Source: Paramacrobiotus metropolitanus
Taxonomy: Eukaryota > Tardigrada > Eutardigrada > Parachela > Macrobiotidae
Reading direction: 5' to 3'
DNA: 64,000 nt
Assembly: GCF_019649055.1 (NCBI RefSeq)
Contig: NW_026570224.1
Coordinates: 1,674,001-1,738,000 of the forward strand
The notes below the pieces were generated by a model. That model was not told where the DNA came from, searched no databases, and was given only the letters and a program-made list of their open reading frames with translations. Positions 26,201 through 37,375 of the stretch are shown here, piece after piece. A program made the translations under genes and the position numbers. How positions within the stretch are numbered: the first letter of the stretch is position 1; every line of letters begins with the position of its first letter.

Positions 26201-26312
26201 CCATACAACATCCACTTGTTTTGAGATTATCCCACGCGGCATGATTGACATCAAAGGCAAAGGTCCCATGGAGACGTTCTGGATTACACCCACGACCGAT
26301 ACCCACAACTGA
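20256..26312 (+). CDS. Receptor-type guanylyl cyclase (natriuretic-peptide-receptor-like)
   Basis: Eighteen exons, beginning 20256-20628, 20786-20849, 20965-21266, 21562-21605, 21732-21770, 21878-21955, 22121-22375, 22491-22676, 22772-22919; the model gives about 1,117 aa. A signal peptide (VTYSLITLLCTICLPASS) leads an ANF-receptor ligand-binding domain to about residue 495. One membrane span is in exon 10 (23001-23088). The kinase-homology domain spans exons 11-14 (23309-23633, 23870-24058, 24289-24610, 24883-25216) and ends in a dimerisation coiled coil (VVVQRTKELAEERRK). The cyclase domain is in exons 15-18 (25389-25608, 25776-25911, 26003-26051, 26111-26312). Guanine-selecting residues (KVETIGD, PRYCIFGDT) and NVASRM are kept, but the first metal-binding Asp of the SDIVGF motif is Gly942 (MFSGLCGFS). 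The exon 7/8 join is uncertain: only a weak phase-0 donor works, and about four residues may be missing. Confidence 0.9.
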
Positions 26313-26451
26313 TCGAAGGCTATGCCATAAAAATTTCAAATCCGAACAACACACCAAAAGGAAAAACATATTTTTACATTGATGTATTCAGGAAGTGGAA
26401 AAAAACCCAAAAAATTTAAGTAATCTTCAGGTTGTCCAAGGAAAGACAGTA

Positions 26452-29400
26452 TTAATCAACTTGTGATTCCAAATTCAGCAAGGTCTGCACAAGTTCAGGA
26501 CATTGTGGTAGTGGAATCAGCCGGCAAAATTCCACGAGGACTAGTAAACGGTCCCGAGTATAAACTTGTAACTGCGAAGGAATCGTAATCTCCGAAAATG
26601 TTGTGCTGTATTTTCCAGTAAAACTACAGTATATGAGGAAATTGTTAAGTCTTACCATGGAAGCATTCCTATCAGGTGAACTGAAGTTCGTTCTGTTTCT
26701 TATTTCCCGTGCAGATCGTTTTTCCTGCTGGTACCAATATAGCAGAGCACGCGCAGCATGCGAAATGACTTCAGGGATGCACTGCCTCACGTCAGGCGTT
26801 AGCACTATCTGATAGATCTCCAACTAAAAATGAAAAAAAGTTTGCTTTAACGGCCAGGCCAGATTTTGGCTTCAGGAAAAGTTAATTCAGGTGAATTAGT
26901 AAACCAGCTCTAGCTTCTTACGGATTCACGAAGAGTCTCCACATTCAAAGGTACAAAACGCGACCGTTCAAGGATTTGTATGGCAGAATCCAAATCTTTT
27001 CTATCTAGTAATTCGTAGAAGGAGAGAACATCCAGCAGCAACGAAACGTTAGACATCACGAGATCATTCTCGCTGTTATCCTGCAATCTGGAGAAAACAC
27101 TGTCATAAAAACATTGTCATACGGCCAGCAGGACAAAATTACACTGTAACTGACAAAGGATATCGTATACAAATAAATATTTAGAAAACGTTTGCCGACA
27201 GAAGTATAGTAAATATATGTCTGTATAAAAATAATGCTTGCCTGTTAGTGTAAGCCGCTGCAAGCTTCTGTACCGCAGAGCGTCTCGGATTAGGAACAAC
27301 ATGGAGAACAACATCGCACAATTCTCTAAGCAGAGTTCGCATTAGCGCTTTACCCTGTCCAGCAATCTCATAAAGTTTTACTGCCGGTTCAAACAATCCC
27401 TCTGCATCAAATTTTTCGGCAATTCGAGCTATCACAGACTCAGGATTGGGTGAGAATTTATAAATAATTCCAGTAACTCTGGCTCGTTTCCCATTGGATG
27501 CATCCACCCGGACGTCGCCAAATAATTTCAACAGTTTATTCATATCATCAGCCAAATCTCTGGCCAATTTCCAGATGTTCCATTCAAAGAAGCTGCTGAA
27601 AGCCAGATCAGCCCCGGTCTCCAACATCACATCGCCAAGCTGGAAATAGTATTCACAAGCAACATCAGGGAAGCGTTTGCGAACATGTGCCGTATATTCC
27701 TCAACCAAATTCACGAAATCCAAATAGCGCAGCTCATTGGCATCGGGCGATATCATATCCATCACACCATTGTTTACAAGCAATAAATTACTCTGCTTTA
27801 GACAAATGGCCATGTGGACAGCATGTATGCGATATGTTTCGGTCTGTGACAGCTTCTCGATGGCCGCTTCAAACTGACCAGTCAACAGATACACCAAAAA
27901 CGTCTGCAGATCATCACAGTTCTTCCCGTCAAATTTCTGTTGCACGAGAGACTGCAAGTTTGGCAAAGTCGATCCCTTTGCGTTCAGTTCTACTCGTGAC
28001 AACTGCAGCCACAGCCAGTCCGAAATAGTAACGGTGATCTGGCCAAATGATTCGGAAGAATCTGTTCGGGCAATGACAGAATAACACGCTTGCTTGTACG
28101 GGTCTTCTTTCAGCGATGGCAACTGACGCGAATAAAAGTTCCGCAATTCGCGTTCCTTTTCGGGGCTTAAACGCCGCTGATTGCGGTTGTAATCATACAG
28201 GTACTGAACAAAAGTCTTCGTAGAGCTATCGCCCTGATTGGCGAATTCAATGGCAGTAGCAACATCCCCCACTCGGAGGCTATAAAAGATTAACATCCAT
28301 GCGGGAAGATTATGTATCCGTCCACTCGGTAACGCGGTCGAAATTTTATGCTTCATCATCTGGCTTTTCGTGTAGGTAATAATCACATGAGAATGGGTTG
28401 AAAGTTCTTCTGGAACCGGCGAAACACGGGCGCGAGAAGCAATACTATCAAATGCGCATGTTTCCAGAAAATTTCGGGCAGCCTGGATTAGCGGCACCGC
28501 GAACAATTCAGATTCACGGAATTTCACAAGGTCTTGATCACTGTCGCATTCTGACAAGGCAGAGATTACGTGCCGGAAGGTTTTCCATAACTGCACCGCA
28601 TTCTGTTCCGGGAAATCCTTTACTTTCTCGAAGAAAACATCAACGGAGTCGAACGGCGTAGAGCACAGAATACTTTCATTGCACTCCCGCAACTGCAAGG
28701 ATAAATACGATGCATAGACAATACTTACATCTAAATCTGTCCATTACGAACGTAGCAGTTTCCCGACAAGATCGATATCCGCGAAATAAAAAAAATTAAT
28801 AAATAACGCACCTATAATTTTTACATACCGTTTATAAACTTACAAAAAGCCCAGTACATAATGTTTCAGCAGCGTAGGACACGTGGCATTATCTTGCAGT
28901 TGTATTATTCTGTTTATTTGCAAATTCAAAATTTAACAAAAATCCTACCGCGCGGGAATATTCAACCTCCATAAGAGTCATAGCTCGTTCACCACTTTGC
29001 ATATCAGCAAGAAAACCAGCCTGCGAAGATTTCATCTTCGCTAAATTAGAGCGCTGAGATAGAAGTAATCCGGAATAACCACTGTGCGACACTTTGGCCA
29101 TATCGCGAAGCACCTCCGTGTTGCACCGCTCCAGGTCGCCTCGGAGTGCGGCATTCTTCAAACGATTTTGTAAACCACTGATGAACGATCGATCTCCGTC
29201 CGCAAGACTTTTGATATCGTCCAAGTACTTTTCATCTAAAGACTCCTACAAAATCTCATCAATTTCAGCCAAGAACAAAACATGGAAAAAATGGTAAAAA
29301 AACAGTGTTCAGTAAAGTTAAAACAGTGAGGTGTAACAAGCAGCACTCCAGAATGCGAAAATGCATTGTCTTCGTCGAACCCTAACGGTCTAACCTGAAC

Positions 29401-29831
29401 GTCACGCGGAAGAGAACGGATGGTCAAACCATCCACATCGGTTCCGAATTTTCCCAGTACGCCGTTTGACCCTTATAAAAAGAAATGTGTCAGATTATTA
29501 AATCTATAATGATATTAATGAGCTGTAACACACAAACGTGACAAACGACAACAAAGATAGGAGCACTGAAAACTGGCAAAACTGCTGCCACTTGCCCGTG
29601 CTACCGTAGTGTTTAGCGTATTGGCATACCTGCAGCTTCGTTCATCTGGAGAAGAACGCTACGATAACCAGTGACCATTTCCGCTTTTATATGCCGGAGT
29701 CCAGTTTCTTCCGCAAGCGTTGTGGGGTAGGACACATCCATAGTAGAACTATTCTGGACAGATCGTGCGGCGCTCCAATCCATGGAATCAAGTGTTTTGT
29801 TGAGCGGGTTTTTTAACGACCCCCTTTCCAT
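26452..29831 (-). CDS. NUP93: Nuclear pore complex protein Nup93
   Basis: Minus-strand exons: 29831-29630, 29471-29395, 29245-28993 (end uncertain), about 28892-28858, 28692-27242, 27087-26922, 26823-26452; about 851 aa against 819 in human. The alpha-solenoid typical of Nup93/Nic96 is clear from LPAWMLIFYSLRVGD onward, through RRLSPEKE, YKQACYSVIARTD, SDWLWLQLS and LTGQFEAAIEKL. The end, RLIPLPQCPELVQTLLNLE, matches the human C-terminus. Nup93 scaffolds the inner ring of the pore and anchors Nup62, Nup188 and Nup205. The N-terminal 180 residues are helical and weakly conserved. The junctions between 28693 and 28993 could not be fixed: several donors are possible, including a strong GTAAGT that does not keep phase. 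The intron after the large exon uses a GC donor (GCAAGC). The gene converges on the cyclase, with 139 bp between stop codons. Confidence 0.88.
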
Positions 29832-30419
29832 TTTCTGCCATGAACGCCGGGACTTCAACAATTTTACTGAAAACTGCTCTTCACTGGTTTTATGCAACAC
29901 TGGCTTACACTGCAACAATATAATTATTATAATTACGACCACGCTACGGGTAGTATATTATAACTAATATTTTGACGATTAAAAAGCAACCTGCCACTAC
30001 TACAAAGAAACCATCTGCGATTCTGCCGTCAAAGTTGAGCCGTTCAGTTTTCAAAAATCATCAAACCAGTACCGGCCCTGCCAGTACTGTATATTATGCA
30101 TAGCCCACTAGGAAATTCGCTTACACTCGCCACGGCATACCCTCGTATCATGCCTGCGCTCGTTACTAGAGGAAATGCGTCAATTGGAAAAACCGTATGT
30201 TCGCTCAGTTTTGAAAATTTAACACGAATTTTCGGTAGCCTTGGTAGTTGGAACCACAACTGCAGCTCTTTACTTACGTATTTCAACGTTAATCATTTAA
30301 CTTGAAGCAATTTTTGTACAAACCATATTTATCAGTTCAGAACTGCTATTGACAATATTCCCTTCAGATTTGATGTCAGTTTTTCATCTGTCAGTTAGGA
30401 ATCTTAAGCCCAAAGAGAA

Positions 30420-33400
30420 ATGGATGTGGACCAGAAAAAAGTACGTACGAAGGCTTCGGTAGCTTATGCAATCCGTTATTACTTATGATTAGATGGATTC
30501 GGATTACAATACATAACGCAAGTTGCGGGAATTTTTTCTTCTAGGCCAAGAAAAATCGTAAGGGCAAGAACACCGAGGTGGAAGATATTGATATGGAGAA
30601 GGAGCTGAAAGAACTCGAGGAGAATGCGCCAGCGCAACCCAAAGCTCCAACTGGGAAAGCTGTATGCAACATTCTGCTATTCAGAGCATCTTCAAGGGGT
30701 CGGCTTGAATGCTTTTTACTCACGTTAACGAATATTCACAGGGTAAGAAGGGAAAACGGAGGGAGGAAATTGATGCTATCGACATGGAAAAGGAACTGGA
30801 AGATGCTGATGAACCACTTAAGAGTTCTGACGCGAAAGGTTCCAAAGCTCAAAAGGTGAGTGTAAATTGCATCATCGTTGATTTTGTAATGAGTTACGGT
30901 TAAATATAAAAAAACCTGTTGGTCGTCCAATTCCACGCTTTTATCGCAGGACGCAGATTTTGCTCCTTCTCGCTTTTTATTTGAGATCGCGTGCTAATAT
31001 GCATATTGAGTACAGCGTACTTCAACTTTAACTTATTTGTATTACTGTACAGTGTATTGTTTTAGTGCTCGCATTTGATTTTTTTATTTAATAATGCTTG
31101 GAATTTGTACAATATATTACAGACTTTTCCTCTTCGCTGTCACCAGTTTTTGATAGCCCTTTTGTTTTTCACTTACTTTTATAAGTTTTATTCTTAATAC
31201 CCCATAAAATCGAAAAAAAACTAAAAATCAAATTAGGTTTTTTTTTCTGTTCATTGTTTTAAAATCCAACTGCTGTACTTCGGTGTGCAGATGCAAGCTA
31301 ACGTGCATTTTACTGGAGTTTCACGTATTTTTAATATCGCATAAATTTTGGGTACCTGTTGAAACGAAAGCAAAGGTAAACTGATTGAAGACCTTTGAGT
31401 ATACAACAGTGCCCGCTTTTCACTAGGGGAAGAAACCCGGTAATGACAACGGCGAAGTGGATGAAGAAACAGCAAAGCCGCAACCTGAGGATTCGAAAGC
31501 TGCCAAGGTCCGTACATTCTAAAGTGCAGTGGCCAGTTCCGGTTGAAATTTTCTTTCGTAAACCTTACAGCATACACACTGGGAATGTTTTATAGGGTAA
31601 AAAGAATAAGGGAAAGAACGATGTTGTCGATAATGAAACCGAAGAATACGAACAAGACGAAGAAAAATCGCAACCCGAGCTCAAGACATCAAAAGTACAC
31701 AGTTATAATTTTATGATTTTAATGTGCGGATACCGTAAAATGCGTACACGAGTAATGTTCAAAATACACGATAAAAATAGGGCAAAAAGGGGAAAGGGAA
31801 GAAGGAGCTTGAAGATATTGATATGGAAAAAGAACTTCAGGAGTTAGAGGAGTCTGCTAAAGTAACGGATTCGAAAGCTTCAAAGGTGAGCTTGCTAATC
31901 TAAGAATCGGGTGCAGGAGCATTACGAGTGGATTTCACATTAGAATTTGCCGTTTGGACTGATATGATGATAAATGTGTGATTATCGAGACCTACAGAGT
32001 ATAAGCTGCTTATACTAGTTTAGAAGTATGTATTTATAATCGGAAATGTGTTTCGTATTGAACGTGAACGTTATTTACTGGAGCGGAACTTAGAAAAATT
32101 ATGCTATAAATGTTTTATATGTTCTCAAAATTGTGTTTTGATAGGGCAAGAAAAAAGCAGGGAAAAAAGATTTAGGTGATTTTGATATGGAAAAAGAACT
32201 GCAGGAATTGGAAGAAGAATCTAAAGCAGAAGCGAAATCTGGCAAGGTGAAATCAGTAATTCTAGCATATACTACAGGTGCATCGTGGTCAAGCTTTAAG
32301 CCTTTTATGAGTTTGATTCCTGAAATTTAATTCTTTTTGTGTGAACCTTTACACTGGCTATGCATTCGGTTGAATGTTAATATTGTATTAGAAAACCAGC
32401 GCCAAACAAGCAGGACAGAAGGAGGCTCCTGCTCATGAAGGATCCAGCACTAGTGAGAAGTCAGCGGATAAAAAGTCTGCCAAATCCAAGGAGTCGGAAA
32501 GCAAGACCGGAAGCCAAAAAGCAGCCGACGCTGATGCGGAGCCCGCGAAAACTGGGGATAAACCAGGAGCGGCGAAAAAACCGAATAAACAAGTGGAGCT
32601 GATGAAGGAACGATTACGAAAAATCAAGGAAGAGGAAGAGCGATTGCAGCGCGAGGAGGATGAACGCATCCGCAAAGAGGAAGAAGCAGAGCAGAAACGA
32701 CTGGAGGAGCTGCAAAAGGAGAAGGAGCGCAAGGAAAAGAAGAAGCAGAAAGAAAAAGACCGGATTCAGCGCCAAAAACAGGAGGGAACATTTATGTCCG
32801 CTAAGGACAAGGCGAATAAAGCTAGGGCCATGGCAATGCTTGAAGCGTTCAAGCAACAAGGGCTCCAGGTTGGGGAGAAGCCGGCGCGTGGAGAAAGGAA
32901 GCCTGGCGATAAAAGTGAACAGCGGCAACTATCTGAAGAACAGAAAGAAGACATGCCGCCGCAGACTGCCGCTGAAATAGCTGAAGCTGCTGGACAGGGC
33001 GACGAAGCTGAATCGGATGACACCGTGGAAGACTGGGATCAGATATCTGACACCGAAGAAGCTGCGGAAGGAACCGAAAAAGCCGCAGCGAAGGGTAAAG
33101 TGGTTCTCGTAGTTTGTTTTTCGGCGATTTTTTTTTTGGTACAATACACTGGTAGCGGTATACGAATGTGCCTTCATATTCGTATCGAAGGTGCTAATAC
33201 TGTAGGTCAAGTTAGATGAGTTGTATGGAGGGCCACGTCAGATGAGTTGTTAGGTGCGTTGTAGGGAAACCGTTTGGGGTTGAAGTAGCGAAAATCGAGC
33301 GGTTATTGCAGGCGCACAGCAATGAACATGGCTGGCAGGATTTGAGAATTGTGGCCGATAGGCCAAATCAAGGCATGGTTCAGGCACACCATGAAAATGC

Positions 33401-36400
33401 CTGACATATTAACATCATTGGCATTGCTTATCAATATGAAAAAATCAAAATCAAAAATCAATCAGCTTCTCTTAAACAAACTGATACTTCTGCAAAATTG
33501 TAAGTGTTAGGTCCTGGGACATCGAAGTTCCTTGAGCACCGCAGCACACGGTTACCCTCGTATGATCTTATCACTTATTTTGAAGTCATGGTTTTAGGTG
33601 CTTATATCTTTAGAATCGCGTAAATGACTGACAACCACTCATAATGTCATGGAGTGGATTTTCCATAATTCCATAATTGAGGTTTTTTCTCAATATATGC
33701 CTGTGTCGCAGTATTCAGTTAAGCGTACCTATGCTAGACCTGTGCAGGTCGACGATGACCTTTGTGTTTCCTACATGTCCCTATAACGATTAGGTAACGC
33801 ATCCGTATGATAGTGACCTTTATTCAACATAACACTGTGCCCACAAAACAATGCTAATGCTAGGTAAACCAGGTGTAGATTGGGAGTCGACTGAGAGTGT
33901 GCTGGTAGACTACTGACTGGTACGGTGTGGAGGGGTGCTTATATGGTCCTGGTCAGGATGGGCTCGGCTGCCACGGGTGGGTTTGGTGTGGCGACAAGCC
34001 AATGACAGAGTACCTGACGGCATGATGATGTAATATGCGGTCAGCGTTATGTCATCTGACCGCGCAGGAATGTGCAGGGCATACCTGCACGAAAGCTTCC
34101 GGTGACTAATGGTCGTGCGGTGCGACTAGTGACGATGTCGTCACACCTGGCGGCTCCATAACTTCTCAATGCGTCACCGCTCTGTCTCCGTACCAGATAT
34201 GTAGATAGTAGATATCTCGATTTTCTGTTCTGTTTTAGCTGAATTAAGTCCCGACGTTTGAGCAGTCGTGCAACGATATGCCCATGGCGCACGTAACTGC
34301 CTTCGGAAGTGTATGAGTGCTTGTTAAAAATGAAAGGGACGACAGAGAGAGAATTATCTTCATTCGAGTCGTTTTCCCTTTAATTTCACTTGGTCGCAAA
34401 ACTAAAGATACAGATTTGTAGAGAATTTTATTCTCTACCTTAAGATTCTAATGAACTGTTAAGAAACCTGTGGAAACGTTCAGAGTGGAGCGAAAAGCAG
34501 GAAAGTCAGCTGGTATTCCTCATACAGTTTCATAGCTAATTGTAAGCAATAAAGTGGTGGTCGGGCAACGTATATCAATGTGGCCCGCACTCACGGCTAT
34601 TGCTTCCTCAACAGTTTATTAGAATCATCATTTAATAGAGAAAAAAATTCTCTACAAACCTGTGTCATTAGTTTTAGGATCAACTGAAATTAAAGGGAAA
34701 ACGATTCGAATCAACATAATTTTCTCTCTGCCGTCCCTATCAATTTTAACAAGCACTCGTACACTTTCAGACAATAGGGCGTGCAATGCGCACGTGCAAG
34801 CTCAAACGTCGGGACTTAATTAGAGGTCCGAGTTCTGTCTAGTGATCGTTTTGGGCATTCATTTTCAACATTCATCTAACATCATTCTAACATGTTTAAT
34901 ACTTGTTCTTTGTCACATTATTCTTAAATCATAATTGCACGCATATGACTATGATACGTATTGTTTTAGAGAGTTTGTCTGCGCCGATGGAGATGACCTC
35001 GGCTAAGGAAACCGGACCGATACAGAAATTGGGGAATCTTCGATCGGCTGTTGTTTGCGTTCTAGGGCATGTCGACACAGGGAAAACCAAGATTTTGGAT
35101 AAAATCAGGCGAACAAATGTGCAGGACAACGAAGCCGGTGGAATTACGCAGCAGATTGGTGCAACCATGGTCCCAGCTGATGCTATTCTGAATCAAAGTT
35201 CCATGGTGCGTGGATTCGGGGCTGATAACCTCCACTTACCGGGACTATTGATCATTGATACTCCCGGTCACGAATCTTTCAGCAATCTGCGCTCCCGTGG
35301 GTCATCGTTGTGTGATATCGCCATCTTGGTTGTGGATATCATGCACGGCTTGGAACCTCAGACAATTGAATCCCTGAAGCTGTTAACAGGTCGAAAGGCA
35401 CCATTTGTCGTGGCCCTGAATAAAATTGATCGACTTTTTGGTTGGAAGAGTTTACCCAAAATGGATATTCGCGACGCCATCGCTGCTCAAGCCAAGAATG
35501 TGCAACATGAGTTTAATGAACGGGCTAGGAAGATTATTGGAGAATTTTCTGCCAATGGTGAAAATGCCGCACTGTTCTGGGAAAACGACAATCTGGACGA
35601 ATATTATTCAATGGTACCTACCAGCGCACATTCTGGCGATGGAATGGGTAACCTGATGGCGTACATCGTGGAATTTTGTCAAAATAGATTGAACAAGCGC
35701 TTGACATTTTCAAATGATTTGCAATGCACTGTGCTGGAGGTGAAAGAATTGACCGGTTTGGGCACGACGGTGGATGTGATATTGACCAATGGCTCGTTGT
35801 CGGATAGTGATACGATCGTACTAGCGGGATTTGAAGGTCCCGTAGTTACCCAAGTGAGGGCTTTGTTGATGCCGCAGCCTCTTCGAGAACTCAGAGTGAA
35901 GGTTAGTGCGTTGTTAGTGCTCGTTACCGTAATCGCTTTACTATCTCTGATGTACAAAAAAGCCCTGAAAAATGTCTGCAGTAAATGTTTTAATGGTCGT
36001 TACGATGCTGCCATCTCATCGTTGTGCAACCTTTAGAATCCCTACGAGAAGCACAAAGTTGTTCATGGAGCGCAGGGTGTCAAGATCTTGGCAAAAGATT
36101 TGGAGACATGTTTGGCTGGGCTGCCGTTATACGTTGCTAATACTCCGGAAGACCAGGAGCGCTGCAAGGTTTGCATCTGCCTAAAAATAATTGTAATTAA
36201 GCATTTAGAATGTGACTATTGTGTAATGTGTACTGTATATGTTTAGGGGGAAATAGAGGATCAGTTACAGTCAGCGTTGAAGTCCATCCGGCGGGAAGAT
36301 CGAGGAGTTTACGTTCAGGCATCTACTCTTGGGTCTCTTGAGGCTTTGTTGGAGTTTCTAAAAACTTCCAAAATTCCGGTATGTGACAGGGATGCATTTT

Positions 36401-37241
36401 CTGGTAATAGCGGCCAGCCGTCGGCTATGTAAACTTTGCAACACTGTTGTGTGTTCTCGGGCTTTTCAGGTTTGTGGTATTAATATTGGGCCAGTCCATA
36501 AAAAGGATGTGCGCAGCGCTTCTGCCATGTTGGAGCATGATCCGCAGTATGCCGTGATTCTGGCATTTGATGTGAAAATTGAACGGGAAGCTCAGATATT
36601 AGCGGATGAACTCGGAATACGAATATTTGCTGCGGATATTATTTATCATTTATTTGATCGTTTTACGCAGTACCAGGACGAATTGAAGCAGAAACGACGA
36701 GACGAAAACAAGCATGTAAGAGCACCCGAGCGTTTGCAGTTCACTGAGACATTTAAGGAACCTGCTGTGTTGTTGTCTGAATAATTAAGTCTCGAGTTTC
36801 TATATGAAGTATGATTACTATGGTTTCTTTTTTCAGCTTGCCATATTCCCCTGCAAATTAAAAATTTTGCCCCAATTTGTCTTTAATACGCGTGATCCAA
36901 TCGTTGTGGGAGTTGTCGTTGACGCTGGTGTCCTTAAAGTGGGCACACCGCTGACAGTTCCGTCGAAGGAGTTCGTCGATATTGGCATCGTCACCAGTAT
37001 TGAAGTCAACCACAAACCGATGGACATTGCCAAGAAAGGTCAAGAAGTTTGCATTAAAATTGACCCCGAACCTGGGGCAACTCCGAAACTGTTAGGGCGC
37101 CATTTCGAAATAGAAGATACGATGGTCAGTAAGATTTCACGACCATCAATAGACGTTTGCAAAGATTATTTTAGAGATGATTTAACGAAAGCAGATTGGC
37201 AGTTAATGGTAGAACTGAAGAAGCTGTTACAGATAATGTAG
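30420..37241 (+). CDS. EIF5B: Translation initiation factor eIF5B (IF2-type GTPase)
   Basis: Thirteen exons: 30420-30440, 30545-30661, 30742-30855, 31427-31507, 31596-31694, 31781-31885, 32145-32246, 32392-33094, 34970-35901, 36037-36168, 36247-36378, 36470-36715, 36837-37241; 1,062 aa against 1,220 in human. The charged N-terminal third is made of repeated KK-rich/acidic units, then a long Glu/Arg/Lys helix (RLQREEDERIRKEEEAEQ). The GTPase domain has the P-loop GHVDTGKT, switch region GGITQQIGAT, DTPGHE and NKID. Domains II-IV follow (IPVCGINIGPVHKKDV, EHDPQYAVILAFDV, FNTRDPIV, SDWQL-like ADWQLMVELKK). The factor joins ribosomal subunits at the end of initiation in the cytosol. Exons 2-7 are all phase 0/0 and look duplicated. 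Intron 8 (1,875 bp) holds a MITE. AATAAA lies at 37341-37346. Confidence 0.96.
34244..34819. mobile_element. TTAA-flanked inverted-repeat MITE
   Basis: Arms of about 190 bp are imperfect inverted copies. The outer ends are TTAAGTCCCGACGTTTGAGC on the left and the reverse complement of the same motif on the right. Further paired blocks include GAGTGCTTGTTAAAA, CGTTTTCCCTTTAATTTCA and TTTGTAGAGAATTT. TTAA stands at both ends (34244-34247 and 34816-34819), the target duplication used by piggyBac-type transposases. There is no coding frame. It is inserted in intron 8 of eIF5B, upstream of the GTPase-domain exon. The superfamily assignment rests only on TTAA and is inference. Confidence 0.8.
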
Positions 37242-37340
37242 ATTTGTGGGGGCTGGTCGATTTTCTGAATGTTTTACTTTCGCTTTAAACCATGGTCTTT
37301 TCTTTCCACTGCAGTCAATTTTTGATATCTAACTAGAACT

Positions 37341-37346
37341 AATAAA
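37341..37346 (+). terminator. Poly(A) signal of eIF5B
   Basis: AATAAA lies 100 bp downstream of the eIF5B stop and 30 bp short of the VPS51 stop codon on the other strand. The two convergent transcripts therefore almost touch or overlap. Confidence 0.55.
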
Positions 37347-37375
37347 TCTGAAATTGTATGTTATGCAAGGCGGAT

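Noticed and set aside
26620-26660. Possible 32 bp intron in the last NUP93 exon
   Set aside because: Too short for splicing and it would break the frame; the uninterrupted frame reaches the conserved C-terminus.
32433-33210. Several long minus-strand frames rich in Ser/Phe/Leu
   Set aside because: They are mirror frames of the Glu/Lys-rich eIF5B exon 8, an expected artefact of GA-rich codons.
34700-34720. GATTCGAATC resembling a tRNA T-loop
   Set aside because: It is part of the MITE arm; no cloverleaf can be built around it.
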